64,000 bases of DNA from Cryptomeria japonica (taxonomy: Eukaryota > Streptophyta > Pinopsida > Cupressales > Cupressaceae), in the NCBI RefSeq assembly GCF_030272615.1, contig NC_081407.1, forward strand, positions 443,046,213 to 443,110,212, written 5' to 3'. Positions 21,111 to 34,300 of the stretch are shown here, one piece after another (the first letter of the stretch is position 1; each line of letters opens with the position of its first letter). The notes beneath the pieces are model-generated. The model saw only the letters and a program-made list of their open reading frames with translations. It searched no databases and was not told where the DNA came from. A program made the translations under genes and the position numbers.

Positions 21111-24100
21111 TTGATGATAAGGAGAAATTTGATCAAAGAACCAATCAGAGAAGAGCCTAGCCAAAGAAGATCCTTAGTCAGGATTAAATGCAAAATTATG
21201 TACAAGTTTTGTAAAGTGATCATTGATTCAGGGTCAACAAACAACATTGTGTTAGAAGAGGTAGTGAGTAAGCTCAAATTACAAAGGATACCTCACAACA
21301 ACCCATATAGAGTCACTTGGTTGAACAAAGGCCAACATGTCCTAGTTAATGAGCAAGCATGGGTGGATTTCACCATTGGGAGGTATAAGGACAAGGTGTT
21401 ATGTGATGTCCTACCCATGGATGCATGCCATCTTCTATTGGGAAGAACATGACAATTTGATAGACAAGTTATTCATGATGGAGCCAAGAATGCATACGCA
21501 TTCAAGAAAGATGGACTCACATTCAAGATTCAGTCTATCCTTGAAGAAGGTGAAAAGAGGGCAGCATGTCCTAATGTTCTTTTGGTGAGTGAAAAACAGT
21601 TCTTGAAGACACTTGAGGAAGGTGAAGGTATAGGGTTTGCATTAGTAGTGAAGCCTAAGGAGGAAGACAAGAAAGAGCAACCAGATTTGCCAATAGAGGT
21701 TCAAGACCTATTAAAAAAGTTCAAAGGCATAGTGAGTGATGGACAGCTAGCCACCTTACCTCCTAAAAGAACCATAAGCCATCAAATAGACTTCATTCCT
21801 GGAGCATCCTTACCTAACAAGGCATCTTACAAAATGACTCCCCAACAAAATGTTGAGATTGCCAAGCAAATCCAAGAGCTCTTAGACCAAGACCTAATTA
21901 GGAAAAGTATTAGCCCTTGTGTTGTCCCTACCATGTTAGCCCAAAAGAAAGGTGGTACTTGGAGATTGTATATTGATTCTAAAGCTATAAATAGGATCAC
22001 CGTCAAATATAGGTTTCCAATTCCTAGAATAGAAGACCTAATGGATTGTTTAGGGGAATCCAAGTACTTTACCAAGATTGACCTTAAAATTGGATACCAC
22101 CAAATTAGGATTAAGGAAGGTGATGAGTGGAAAACTGCATTTAAGACTACAGAGGGTCTTTATAAATGGCTTGTAATGCCATTTGGCTTATCCAATGCTC
22201 CAAGAAACTTCATGAGACTCATGAATGAGGTGATGAAGGACTTCATAGGTAAATTTTTGGTGGTATATCTAGATGATATTCTCATTTTCAGTAAGGATAG
22301 GGCAGATCATGTTAATAATTTGCAAGATGTGCTACAAAGATTGTATGATGAAAAGCTAACCATGAACTTGGATAAGTGTAAATTTGTTAAGAAGGAGTTG
22401 GTTTACCTTGGGTTTGTGTTGTCTCAAGGAAACCTCAAGATGGACCCCAGCAAGGTTGAAGCCATTATAAATTGGCCTACTCCTAAGTCAGCAACAGAGG
22501 TGAGAAGCTTCCATGGACTAGCTCAGTACTACAGGAAGTTCATTAGGAAAATCAATGATATATGTGCACCAATGTTAGACACCATTAGAGGTGGAATGAA
22601 GGCAAAGTTTTAGTGGAGTGAACAAGCAAATTAAGGATTTGAAACCTTGAAGGAGAAGATAGCTACTCAACCGGTGTTGGTATTACCTAGTTTTGAGAAA
22701 CTTTTCATAGTGGAATGTGATGCAAGCAATGTTGCAGTAGGTGTTGTCCTAAGCCAAGAAGAAAGACCAGTAGCTTTCCATAGTGAGAAGCTAAGTGATG
22801 CAAAGAGGAAATACTCCTCTTATGACATGGAGTTATATGCTCTAGTGCAGGCTTTGAGGAAGTGGAGACACTATATGCTCTAGTCTATACGGACAATCAA
22901 GCATTGACATTTCTAAACTCACAAGACAAACTCAATCATAAACACATGAAATGGGTGGACTGCATGCAGGCCTACACATTCACAATCAAGCACAAGAAAG
23001 GATAGTTAAACCATGTTGCTAATGCATTAAGTAGGAGACTTTTGACAGTCCAAGAAATCCAATTGAGCAGCATAGGAGTTGACAGTTTTAGAGACCTATA
23101 CCCGAAGGATGAAGATTTCTTAAAAGCATGCAAGGTGTGTAAGGAGTATCAAAATCACTTCCATAGTGAGTATTCTGAATTTACTTTACAAGATGGACTA
23201 TTGTTTAGAGGTGGGCAACTTTGTGTGCTTAGAGGCTCAATGAGAGAAAATATCATACAAGAAAAGCATAATGGCAGCCTTAGTGGACATTTTGGAGTCA
23301 ATAAGACTCAAGAGTTGGTTCAGAGGTATTAGTATTGGCCAAGGATGAATCAAGATGTGAAAAAGTATGTAGAGACTTGCATAGTTTTCCAAAAGGCCAA
23401 GGGTACTTCTTCAAATACCGGTTTATACCAACCTCTTCCCATACCAAACAGACCTTGGGAGTGCATTAGTATGGACTTTGTAGTGGAGTTGCCAAGGACA
23501 AAGTAGGGATTTGATAGCATTTATGTCATAGTGGACAGGTTTAACAAAATGGCCCACTTTGTACCTTGCAAGACCACTCATGATGCATGTCATATTGCTT
23601 AGTTGTTCTTTCAGGAAGTAATTAGGATACATGGATTTCCCATGAGTATTGTTTGAGATAGGGACTCAAATTTTATGAGTCATTTTTGGAAGACACTTTG
23701 GCAAAAACTTGGCACCAACCTATCTTTTGGGTCTGCATACCATCCCCAAATAGATGGACAGACCGAGGTGGTAAATAGGAGCTTAGGAAATATTTTGAGG
23801 TGCCTTACCAAAGAATTTGGTCAGACATGGGATCAAGTTCTTTCTCAAGCTGAATATGCTTACAATGACACAATAAATAGGACCACTAGCAAGAGCCCTT
23901 TTGAAGTGGTCTATAGTGTTCACCCAAGGGGTATTTTGGATTTGAGAGACTTAGGTAGTACAGCACCAAGAAGTGGCTATGCAGAAGACTTTGCTTAGTC
24001 AATGAAGGAAGTACATGAATCAGTCAAGCAAGCCTTGAAGGATAACAGAGCTAAGATCAAACAAAAGGTTGATGAGAGAAGGAAGGACCTCCAGTTTCAA

Positions 24101-24524
24101 GTGGGAGATCTTTTCATGGTGCACCTAAACAAAGAAAGGCTATAGCAAGGAGTGCCTAACAAGTTGCAAATGAGAATTTTGGGTCCATGTGCCATTCTAG
24201 CCAAGTATGGAAAAAAAGCATACAATGTGGACCTACCTAGTGAAATAGGATTGTCACTAATTTTCAATATAGCAGACTTAGTTGCCTACAAAGGACCAAT
24301 TCAAGGTTCAGATTGTAGTCACTCAGAGGTATTAGATGAATTGAAAAACCTTCAACTACTAGCAAAATCAAATCCAAAGGTTGAGAATGTGTTGAGTTCA
24401 AGGATCGCCAAGAAGACAAGGCATCAAATCTATTGGGAGCACCTAATCAAATGGCAGGGTATGGATGATGTAGAAGCTACATGGGTGACTAAAATAGAAT
24501 TCCACAAGTTGGGAATTGGTTAGA
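21111..24524 (+). pseudogene. F pol: protease, RT, RNase H, integrase, chromodomain-like tail
   Basis: Protease motif VIIDSGSTNNIV near 21217. RT from about 21800 with VPFRIPRI-like KYRFPIPRIEDLMD, MPFGLSNAPRNFMRLM and YLDD at 22266-22277. RNase H starts [20 protein letters not shown] (22707). A frameshift near 22880 moves the frame. Integrase follows with the H2C2-type zinc region (about 23280-23390), the core MDFVVELPR (23472) and QTEVVNRSLGNILRC. It ends in a chromodomain-like segment (IYWEHLIKWQGMDDVEATWV, near 24430-24490) as in chromoviruses, which may direct insertion to marked chromatin. At least six stops are present. Confidence 0.85.
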
Positions 24525-24550
24525 AACTGATCCCAAAAGAGGTGACTTCA

Positions 24551-24570
24551 CTTTCTTTTGTTTGGGAGTA
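24551..24570 (+). promoter_or_regulatory. F polypurine-like tract before 3' LTR
   Basis: The stretch ending TTTGGGAGTA directly precedes the 3' LTR start. It is short and interrupted by T runs, so the assignment is tentative. Confidence 0.4.
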
Positions 24571-25233
24571 TGGTGTAGGAGCACCTAAGGGTGAACAAAT
24601 ACCCTTTGAAGTTTTGCAAATTTTCATTTTTTTGGCTAAGGACTACATTTCAATCTTAGAGTGGCTTGGAGAACTTTTTGTCTTCTTTTTGTAAATATTC
24701 CCTTGACCACTAGTAGTGGAGCCCACCATCAGTGATTGGCATGACTTGTTCGAGCTACCCCACAAACCTGAGAGAAAAGCGACTATCAGAGGTCATCGAC
24801 GAAACTGCCTTAAGTTTGCTCGACGTCGATGAAACTGACCCATCAATGGAACTTGTTTGGGATTCACTGTGGCCTTAGTTTGCTCGATGTTGATAAAAGC
24901 GGCCTACATTTTCTCGATGTCGATAAAATCAAGCCGTCGATGGAACATTTCCGGGGCTCATCATGGCCTAAGTTTGTTCGATGCCACTCTTCGGAAGCCA
25001 AGTGTTTCTGTTGCACTGACTTGATGACCCGATGGAGGTTGAAGGATAGTTACTACAGGAAATTGATTGTGTCGAGGGTGCATCTCGTTCGTTTAGGGAT
25101 GATGCACAACATGTGCAGAAGCTATAAAACCCAATGGGCATTATGTAAAGGGTTCGGTTGGATTTTGGAGTTTTCCATAAGACAGTTTTTTCTGTGAATA
25201 ATAAATAAAAAGATCATTTCCTGGTTTCCTCTA
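24571..25233 (+). repeat. F 3' LTR (possibly truncated)
   Basis: Direct repeat of 18572-19233 with scattered differences, mostly C/T and G/A. After CTGGTTTCCTCTA the sequence returns to element E coding sequence. Confidence 0.75.
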
Positions 25234-25249
25234 TAAGATCTAGAATAAC

Positions 25250-25894
25250 ATGAGCATTGAGGATATAAGTAATTTACTTTTAGAATCGTTGAATAAGGTT
25301 CTAAAGGAGAAGTTTTCTGAGCAGTTGGTTGAAGGTAGAATATCTGAAGAAAAAGGTTTGGATATGAAGATTTTATTGAATGAATGTGTTGATGCACAAA
25401 ATATCTTATCAACATGTATTGAGGAATTGAGGAACTATATCTGTAGTTTTAGTAGAGTCTACAGGTATTGCATCTCTTGGTCGATAGTTGCAATGAAGCA
25501 CAAAATTAAAATTAATGCTATTGAAGATGAGTTGATAGCTTTAAGAAAATCTTTTGATTTTTTAAATGATAAGGATGGTGAGCAGAGGAAAAGAATCAAC
25601 TTTCTTCAAGCTAAACTCTTATTATTGCAAAGGCAGAAAGAAGACTTTGTGAACATGTTTTGGAAGGTGGAGATTGTTGAGGCTAAATTGGAGCATTTTT
25701 CAGTAATTCTTGGAAGTGCAGTTGAGTATGAGCAAAACCCATCTGTTTTGGATATTTTTTCTCATACAGTTGATCTATTGGTAGAATGTAGAAGCCTTAT
25801 AGTCAGCATTAAATTGGCCATAAATTTTCAGGAAGTTCTTCTTCCAAATCTGAAGGAGAAATACAAGCCTATCTTTCTGAAGAAGAGCAGCTGA
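25250..25894 (+). CDS. E ORF2, C-terminal coiled-coil part (open frame)
   Basis: An open frame of 214 codons starting MSIEDISNLLLESLNKVLKE and ending at TGA. It is helical throughout (IEDELIALRKSFDFLND, LLLLQRQKEDFVNMFWKV). The stretch ELRNYICSFSRVYRYCISWSIV lies at the same place as KTIFDFKKLYRDTCKTNILI in A ORF2, suggesting a distant match to the coiled-coil tail. Its position, just before the polypurine tract, also matches A and B. It is only the tail of a protein whose front part lies before F, so it is not a complete gene despite being open. Confidence 0.55.
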   Translation: MSIEDISNLLLESLNKVLKEKFSEQLVEGRISEEKGLDMKILLNECVDAQNILSTCIEELRNYICSFSRVYRYCISWSIVAMKHKIKINAIEDELIALRKSFDFLNDKDGEQRKRINFLQAKLLLLQRQKEDFVNMFWKVEIVEAKLEHFSVILGSAVEYEQNPSVLDIFSHTVDLLVECRSLIVSIKLAINFQEVLLPNLKEKYKPIFLKKSS

Positions 25895-25934
25895 AGGATC
25901 TTGTGTGGTATTCAGTCTCTGACATTTTTGTAGT

Positions 25935-25936
<2 letters not shown>

Positions 25937-25992
<56 letters not shown>
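25937..25992. repeat. (TA)n microsatellite
   Basis: About 28 uninterrupted TA units between the E coding tail and the E polypurine tract. Confidence 0.95.
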
Positions 25993-25995
<3 letters not shown>

Positions 25996-26146
25996 TACCT
26001 TCTTTTTCTTTCATCAAAGGCATCCTTTTTCCTTGATGTCAAAAGGGGAGAAAGGAATGTGGTTTCTTGGATTTGAGGAGTTGCAGAAGAAAGGGGGAGT
26101 TGTGTCATACATAGATATATTTTGGATATGTTTTGTCATCAATGAC

Positions 26147-26158
26147 AAAGGGAGACAT
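26147..26158 (+). promoter_or_regulatory. E polypurine tract
   Basis: AAAGGGAGACAT abuts the 3' LTR; extra purine stretches occur near 26041 (AAAAGGGGAGAAAGG) and 26090 (GAAAGGGGGAG). Confidence 0.8.
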
Positions 26159-27508
<1,350 letters not shown>

Positions 27509-28450
27509 CCATCTTGATCCTTGCTCTTATCTTTACCCACTGTAAACTTATACGTAGGTGTCTTCTTGGTAATAGAGGTATCTTATTCATTCTTTGTTCT
27601 CAATTCAATCTTCTTACCAACAGGTCTCGCAGTATTCTCTTTTGATCCTGTGTTGAAGGTTTTCAACTTTATTCCCTTTTCCTGCAACCAAGTATTGGTA
27701 TTTGCAAGGATAGATTGAAATATCCCTCTTACAAAAACTAATTCTTTTTGCGACCACTATATTGGAGGAAGATGGGTCTTAGCAATATTTTAATCCTCAT
27801 AAAAAGGATCTGGGATATCTTCTTCATCTTCCATGTGCTAAAAAATATCAACAAGATCAAAATTTACAATTTGTTACAAGATAAGCCAACTATAATCTAG
27901 TTTCCTTACATCTTCTTATGTTTTATAGTCAGCCCATACATCTTCAAATATATGCACATGAGTGTAGCTCTTTGTGATATTTTCCTTCATACCCCTATAG
28001 TCTAATTCTTCCCTCATTTTGAATTTCTTCATAGTAACCCATTGCACTTTTGTTTCCATAGCCTTAGCTTTGGGAGATAAGGTTACTAAATACTTATCAA
28101 TGGCTGAATGAAATGTAAATTCAAACTTATGTGCTTTAGATTATTTGCTATGCACTATCATGATGTGCCTACATAACTCCATTAGCACAATCTTGTCACT
28201 AGGATACCTACGAAGCATATAAGGACATCCATCAAAACATCCTACTCTGATATATGTGAAAGTTGGAAATTATAAGAACATACAACCAAACTTGTTGACA
28301 GTCTCCCATGCTTCATCCAAAACTCTTTTCTTTACAAGCTCCTTATCAAACATGCACATACATGAATAGAAGAAGGCATCATTAGCTCTCCTAAAGTGTT
28401 TGATACTTTTTTTCAAAGTTAGTTGTGAATAATACTCATACACTGGCTAA
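27509..28450 (-). pseudogene. Unrecognised minus-strand reading frame, broken (about 310 codons)
   Basis: Read on the minus strand from about 28450 down, one frame gives protein-like sequence for most of its length: ANDAFFYSCMCMFDKELVKK, DEAWETVNKFGCMFL, stop, FPTFTYIRVGCFDGCPYMLR, RYPSDKIVLMELCRHIMIVH, then KAMETKVQWVTMKKFKMREE and EDEEDIPDPFYED. Its five or so stops mostly look like Gln codons turned into TAA/TAG. I do not recognise the family. The composition and decay suggest a captured or transposon-encoded protein. E inserted at or beside its 3' part (TSD at 27509-27513). Confidence 0.5.
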
Positions 28451-28491
28451 GAAAAGTTGTCACATGGTTAAGAAAAGTTGTCACATGTGAA
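28446..28491. repeat. Short tandem duplication, 23 bp x 2
   Basis: TAAGAAAAGTTGTCACATG occurs twice in a row with one flanking difference (GGC versus GGT). Confidence 0.75.
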
Positions 28492-28934
28492 TTCTTGCAA
28501 GCAGGAAGAGTTCATAATTATAACATAGGTGGTTGGGTTGGCTATTAAACATCACTTACTCCATATCAAAGGCATCTTTCCCTTGCAAGCTAAACTAGTT
28601 TGTGCATAACACAGGTTTTGAAGAGGGAAAACAAACAGAACACTTGACTAGGGCTCATCAGCTTCAACGGAAGGAAGACAGCAGATGGACATTACTTGCA
28701 CAACATGTCGCAGAGAACACACAAAGTATATGTTGCACAACTATAGAGTCTTCTTAGCAGTGGAAGAGTCAAAGACACCCTTCATGGAACACATCATAGA
28801 CATTTTTTCTGGGACAAGTATTCCAAATTCAATCATACCAGATCAGGAGGAGCATCAAGCGGGTGATTGGTGAAGAAATCTTGTTTCCTCAGACAAGACG
28901 GGCCATCTTCCCTTCATAGCTTATCTCTATTTTC

Positions 28935-29456
28935 TTGTCAAATGTGTTTGATTTGGTCCAATCCCTTTCAATTCTTGAGTTAATTGATGCCAAAGTTGTC
29001 AAGCATGAATTTTCGCTTGGTAATAAACTTTTACTTGCAGTCCAAAGATATGACTTATGGGAGGGTAACACCCACATTAGGGGCATTTTCCCATGGCATT
29101 TCCTCCTATCCAGACATGTATTTATGTCAATTTATGACAACATTAAACACACGTTGGAGATGCAAAACTTTTCTTATATCCAAAGTGCTTTGGATAGGAA
29201 TCGTAGGGAAATAGGGCAAGAATTGGTTACTTTGATTAAGAAAAAGTTGAATGCCCTGTTAATTTTGTTGAATGTCGAACCCCCCAAGGTAAATACATCC
29301 CTGCAACTGCTAGTGTCGGATTTGAATGTTGCTTTAGGGCCTGTGTTATTGCATGGCTCTAATGAAGTTCTAGGATCAGTTCAAATTCCACTTACAGTCG
29401 ACAAGGGCATGGTGCAAGAACAACAAGATGAAAACGTCCAGCCGATGGATGAGTAA
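28935..29456 (+). CDS. Hypothetical protein, 173 codons, in a poly(A)-tailed segment
   Basis: An open frame beginning MSNVFDLVQSLSILELIDAK and ending VQPMDE at TAA (29454-29456). Composition is normal for a soluble protein: WEGNTHIRGIFPWHFLLSRH in the middle, a basic helical part (DRNRREIGQELVTLIKKKLN), and an acidic end. A shorter frame (28685-28873) containing CTTCRREHTKYMLH lies upstream in another phase and may be a 5' part. No motif that I recognise. Downstream there is an untranslated-like stretch ending in a run of A at 29857-29867. It could be a retroposed transcript or LINE tail, or a chance frame. Confidence 0.35.
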   Translation: MSNVFDLVQSLSILELIDAKVVKHEFSLGNKLLLAVQRYDLWEGNTHIRGIFPWHFLLSRHVFMSIYDNIKHTLEMQNFSYIQSALDRNRREIGQELVTLIKKKLNALLILLNVEPPKVNTSLQLLVSDLNVALGPVLLHGSNEVLGSVQIPLTVDKGMVQEQQDENVQPMDE

Positions 29457-29856
29457 AGAAGACGGTAAATTTTGTTACCCATTTTGATGGGCATAATTAT
29501 GGACGTCTGATGGCTCTCCATTTTAAAAATTGTTGAGGATGCCTAGGTTGCGAAATTATAAGCCTAAGTATAGTATTAACTATCCCAAGTTAAGATTTTT
29601 GGAATGTAATAAGATCAAGTTAGTTATGTTGTCCTACAGCCAATTGGAAAAATTGGTACTTTGGTCTTGTAAAAATGATATTTCTATCATTTCATTAATT
29701 TAGTTTCATTAGGTTAGCATTAGTTTTTTTTAGGGGATTTCATTTGTAATTGAAGCTATAACTAGGGGTTTTCTTTTTTCTGGTTCTTTCCTGTCGATAT
29801 GCTTGTCGAACCATATTATGTATCCTATTATTATGAATGCTTGCCACCTTGCGTTA

Positions 29857-29867
29857 AAAAAAAAAAT
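29857..29867 (+). other. A-run resembling a retroposon poly(A) tail
   Basis: Eleven consecutive A follow CTTGCCACCTTGCGTT. With the upstream open frame this suggests a retroposed 3' end. I did not find matching short duplications, so it remains tentative. Confidence 0.35.
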
Positions 29868-30173
29868 ACTAATACATTGGGACTTTCTTTATGTCACCCT
29901 CTAAAGTCAAACCTATAAAATATCTCATTGAAAGCAACAACATACACTAAGTATGAGGTCATGTATAATTTCAAGGTAGTTGTAAAAAAAATTTACACTT
30001 CTACATATTAGATTGTTGGTTTGGTGCAAATAGGAGAAAATTCTCTAATTTACATGCAGATTTCATTTTATGGCACAAAGGCAGAGAAATTCCTCAACCT
30101 TTCTCAGGGTAGATCAAGACTTTTAGTTCAGAGAAAGTTCTTTGAATTGCATCAAGGGAATATCGTTGTAGTT

Positions 30174-30198
30174 CGAGTTTTAAAACCTAAACTACACA
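30174..30198. repeat. Palindromic 49-bp repeat unit, split by C
   Basis: CGAGTTTTAAAACCTAAACT here and CGAGTTTTAAAACCCGAACT at 36903 become 49 bases apart when element C and one duplication copy are removed, matching the spacing at 728/777. Confidence 0.6.
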
Positions 30199-30212
30199 AA
30201 AGAAGATGAGAA

Positions 30213-30217
30213 AAGTG
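30213..30217. repeat. Target site duplication of C, left copy (AAGTG)
   Basis: AAGTG before the 5' LTR, repeated at 36893-36897 after the 3' LTR. Confidence 0.92.
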
Positions 30218-31277
30218 TGTTGGTATTTTGGTATGGTTTTGTCATTGATGTCAACACCTACTGAAAACAAGCACTTTGGATCCAGCAACATTCACCGACA
30301 AGCAAGTAAACTATGCAATAGTTACTGGTATATGGTCCACTGGCAGGATATAATGTTCACCGGCACCTGGAATGATATGGAAGACACTTGGTAATGTTGA
30401 AGACATCATGTGGACACTTTGTTTTGAATAATTAATCATTGGTATATTCATATTTGCATATTTGCTTTTACTAGCAAATAGGTCTAGGTTATCTAGGGTT
30501 ACACTGACAGGTTTATCTTTTCCAGATCAGCATGGCACGCTATGGAGATGATTTATTATTGTTGTAAATGCATTAAGCCAACATGTTTAATCGGTTATTG
30601 CATCGGATATTTTATTGTTTGTAAAATGTTTTTATTGTAATATCTTGTAGAGCCGACCTACTAAAATTGGTCTTAGGGTATGGTATAAATGTAAGATCTT
30701 ATTTGTAAGATCAAGTGTGGAATGTGAAAAAGAATTGTGTGAAGGTATATGCGAGATCAAGCAGAGGAATACACGAAGACATCATTTGAAGGTGAAGTTA
30801 GGTTTTTGTAGAAGCATATCAGCATTACACCGGTACTGAATCCAACATATGAAGATGCTATTGTGTGCAGTACATTCTTATTGGATTTAACCATCCAACT
30901 GTAGTCAGTGTGACTCCCATTTTGTGATTGAGCAGTGAGCTCTAAGTTGTTGGCCTTTCTGCATGTGCAGACCCCATTTCTGTACACTTACTATCTGCAG
31001 TAGTATCATCTGATTGTGGGTAAGGTTTCCCACCGTGGTTTTTCCCCTTACAGGGTTTCCACGTACAAATATTGGTGTTATGTGTTGTGGATGACTTTAT
31101 GTTTATGTTTCATGCATTAATCCTTACTGGTATAGCAATTTACTGTTAACACTGTCTACCGGCATACTTAACTGGTTTACTGGTATTAAGCATTAAGTTG
31201 GTTAATTGGTTTTTGGTTTGAATTTATTAGACAACTGATTCACCCCCCCCCCTCTCAGTTGTCTCCGGGACGTAACA
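30218..31277 (+). repeat. C 5' LTR
   Basis: Starts TGTTGGTATTTTGGTATGG and ends GGACGTAACA. It contains the GTCATTGATGTCAACACC block, a TATA box, GTGGTTTTTCCCCTTACAGG/GTTTCCACGTACAAAT and the C-run GATTCACCCCCCC before CTCTCAGTTGTCTC. Confidence 0.93.
30684..30690 (+). promoter_or_regulatory. C LTR TATA box
   Basis: TATAAAT downstream of GCCGACCTACTAAAATTGG. The same box lies at 36294-36300 in the 3' LTR. Position near the middle of the LTR fits the U3/R border; the transcription start was not mapped. Confidence 0.6.
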
Positions 31278-31279
31278 AT

Positions 31280-31291
31280 TGGTATCAAAGC
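31280..31291 (+). promoter_or_regulatory. C primer-binding site
   Basis: TGGTATCAAAGC two bases after the LTR, one mismatch from the initiator-Met tRNA complement TGGTATCAGAGC. Confidence 0.88.
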
Positions 31292-31333
31292 CTAGTCCAC
31301 TTTTACAGAAGTTCAACAACTTGAGGAGATCCA

Positions 31334-34300
31334 ATGTCTACTAATTATTTCAGGAAGGACAATCCTAAACTTGATGGAACCAACTATGGGATATGGAATA
31401 TCAGGATGGAGACACATCTGAATTGCAATGGTAAAGACATCTGGGAAGTTACTAAGAATGGTTATACTGCTACTATAGCTAGTCAGACTGCTCCAACTAC
31501 CTTGGCTAAAGATGAAGAGAATGATTGCAAAGCAAGAGAAGCACTTTTGAGCGCATTATCAGATCAACAAATCATGGGATTATCAGATAGGTCTACTGCT
31601 AAAGCTATTTGGGATCATTTGGAAACACTGAATGAAGGAGATTCCATAGTCAAAATTGCAAAACTTGAAAGCTTCCGAGTCAAGTATGAACATCTGAAAA
31701 TGGAAGAAGATGAAAGGATTTCTGCTTTTATGGAAAGAGTAAATGAAATTGTTTTGGGTATTAAATGTTGTGGAGGAACTTTGAGTGAGGATGAAATTGT
31801 TTCAAAAATCTTAAGAGGTTTGCCACCGGCATATAAAATGAAGGTTACTGCTATAAATGAGTTGAGAACAATGCCTAATACATCAGTGACTAGGGATACA
31901 TTGATTCAAAAACTTTCAGCCTTTGAAATTGAGGAATTTGGTCCTATTGCCACTATAAAGATAGATTTGCTTTAAAGCATCAACATCATCTACTCCATCA
32001 TTTGACAAATCAAACTGGAGAGCCTTTTATGCAAGAGAACTTGAAGAAACCAGGAAGGAGAATGAAGAGCTTGAAGAACTTGAAGCATTATTAGCAAGAA
32101 AAATGCCAAAAGGTCCAATTGGAAGTAAGTATGAAGGTAAAGCACCCTTTAAATGTTTTAACTGTAATAAGATTGGTCATATGGCTTCAAGATGCCCTGA
32201 TAGACATGCTAGACTAAGAGAAGAAGCTAGAAGAACATACAAGCCTAATCCTAAATATCAGAGATACAGATTTAAGAAGAACAAAGACAAATCTTGTTAC
32301 ATTGCTGATGAAGGTGTGACTGATGATTCTGATGAGGATCCGATAGACAATGGATGGGTTTTTGTTGCTATAACAGAAGATCAACCGGCACCTACTACTC
32401 AACCGGTAAAACAAGCCCTAGCAGCTAAAGTTGAAACAAAGGATGAATGGATCATTGACTCAGGATGCTCACATCACATGACTGGAGATAAAGGTAAATT
32501 CTTGAACTTTCAAGAATACAATGGAGGTTTAGTAAGATTTGGAGATGACAAAGCCTGTTCAATCAAAGGTAAGGGTTCAATATCTCTTGATGGTAAGCAT
32601 AACACTGACAATGTCTATTATGTTGAAGGATTAAAGCATAATCTTTTAAGTGTTGGTCAATTAGTTGAGAAGGGATTTCAGTTACAATTTAAAAATGGAA
32701 AATGCAAAATCATGAATAGAACTGGTTTGGAAATTGCAACTGGTAATCAGACTAGAGGTAATATCTTTCATTTGAATAACAATGAAAAGGCATGTTTGAT
32801 TGCACATATAGATGAAAGTTGGTTATGGCATAAGAGACTATGTCATGTAAACTTTGATTGCATGGTAAAAATCAATACTTCTAAGGCAGTTAGAGATCTA
32901 CCTAAAATTGTGAAACCTCAGAATACAATTTGTAAGGAATGTCAATTTGGAAAACAAGTTAGAGCTAGTTTCAAAAGTATTCCAAAAAAATCCAATAATG
33001 CTCTTGATTTGATTCACACTGATTTATGTGGTCCAACTAGAACTAGAAGCTTACAAGGTGATAGATATTTCATGCTAATTATTGATGATTATTCTAGAAT
33101 GTGTTGGGTTACTTTTCTTAGAGAAAAATCAGAAGCACTTGGAAAATTTAAATTGTTCAAAACAATGGTTGAAAATGAAACCGATAAGAAAATCAAATGT
33201 TTAAGATCAGATCAAAGAGGAGAATTCACATCTAAGGACTTTAATACATTCTGTGAAGTGAATGGAATTAGAAGACAGTTATTAGCACCTCGGACACCAC
33301 AGCAGAATGGAGTTGTTGAAAGGAAAAACAGAACTATCTTGGATGCAACAAGAAGTATGTTATTAGAAGCAAATCTACCACATGTGTATTGGAGAGAGGC
33401 AGATAGCACTACTGTCTATACATTCAACAAAGTTCACATCAAAGGTGAAACTGGTAAGACCCCTCATGAACTATGGTTTGGTAATACTCCTACTCTTAAG
33501 TATTTCAGAATTTTTGGAAATAAATGTTCTATTAGAAGAGATGAGTATATTGGAAAATTTGATCCTAGAAGTGATGAAGGAATATTTCTTGGTTATTCAT
33601 CTAAGAGCAAGGCATATAGATGTTTTAACAAGAGATTGCAGAAAATTGTTGAGAGTACAAATGTAAAGATTGATGAACAATTCAGAGGAACTTCAAGGTA
33701 TATAAACTTTGAACCGAAAACAGAAATTATGACAAATGAACCTACACTGAATCCATCGGTACAGAATGAAGATCCAGTTAATCTAGTATCATCAGAGGAT
33801 TCCATAGTAATTGAAGAACAACAACAAACTAAGACACCCTGGTATGTAAGACTGAATCATTCTAAAGATCAGATAATTGAAAACAAATTTAAAGGAGTTA
33901 TGACAAGAGGAAGATTGGCAAATGAAGAGGTATGTCTTATTTCTCAAATTGAACCATCATCTATCAATGAGGCATGTGAAGATAAATTTTGGATTAAAGC
34001 TATGGAAGAAGAATTAGGACAAATTGAGAAAAATAATACTTGGACATTAGTTCCCCGGCCTAAAGATAAAAATGTAATTGGAACCAAATGGGTATTTAGA
34101 AACAAACTTATGAAGATGGTAAGGTTGTCAAAAATAAAGCAAGACTAGTGTGTAAGGGATATTCTCAGAAAGAAGGAGTTGATTACAATGAAACATTTGC
34201 ACCGGTAGCCAGAATTGAGGCAGTTAGATTATTCTTGGCTTTCGTAGCTCACAAGGATTACAAAGTTTATCAAATGGATATTAAATGTGCATTTTTAAAT

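Larger units (their letters stand above)
18572..25233 (+). mobile_element. Element F: degraded Gypsy chromovirus inserted in E
   Basis: Flanked by direct repeats starting TGGTGCAGGAGCACC (18572) and TGGTGTAGGAGCACC (24571). The internal region encodes gag, CCHC, protease, RT, RNase H, integrase and a C-terminal chromodomain-like segment in Gypsy order (RT before integrase). No clean target duplication was found. A PBS-like TGGTATCAAAGC lies at 19906, well beyond the end of the shared repeat, which suggests the true LTR is about 1.33 kb and the right copy is truncated. Many in-frame stops show it is dead. Confidence 0.85.

Noticed and set aside
28889..29086. Minus-strand frame opposite the 173-codon frame
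   Set aside because: Shorter and with less protein-like composition than the plus-strand frame; treated as a shadow.
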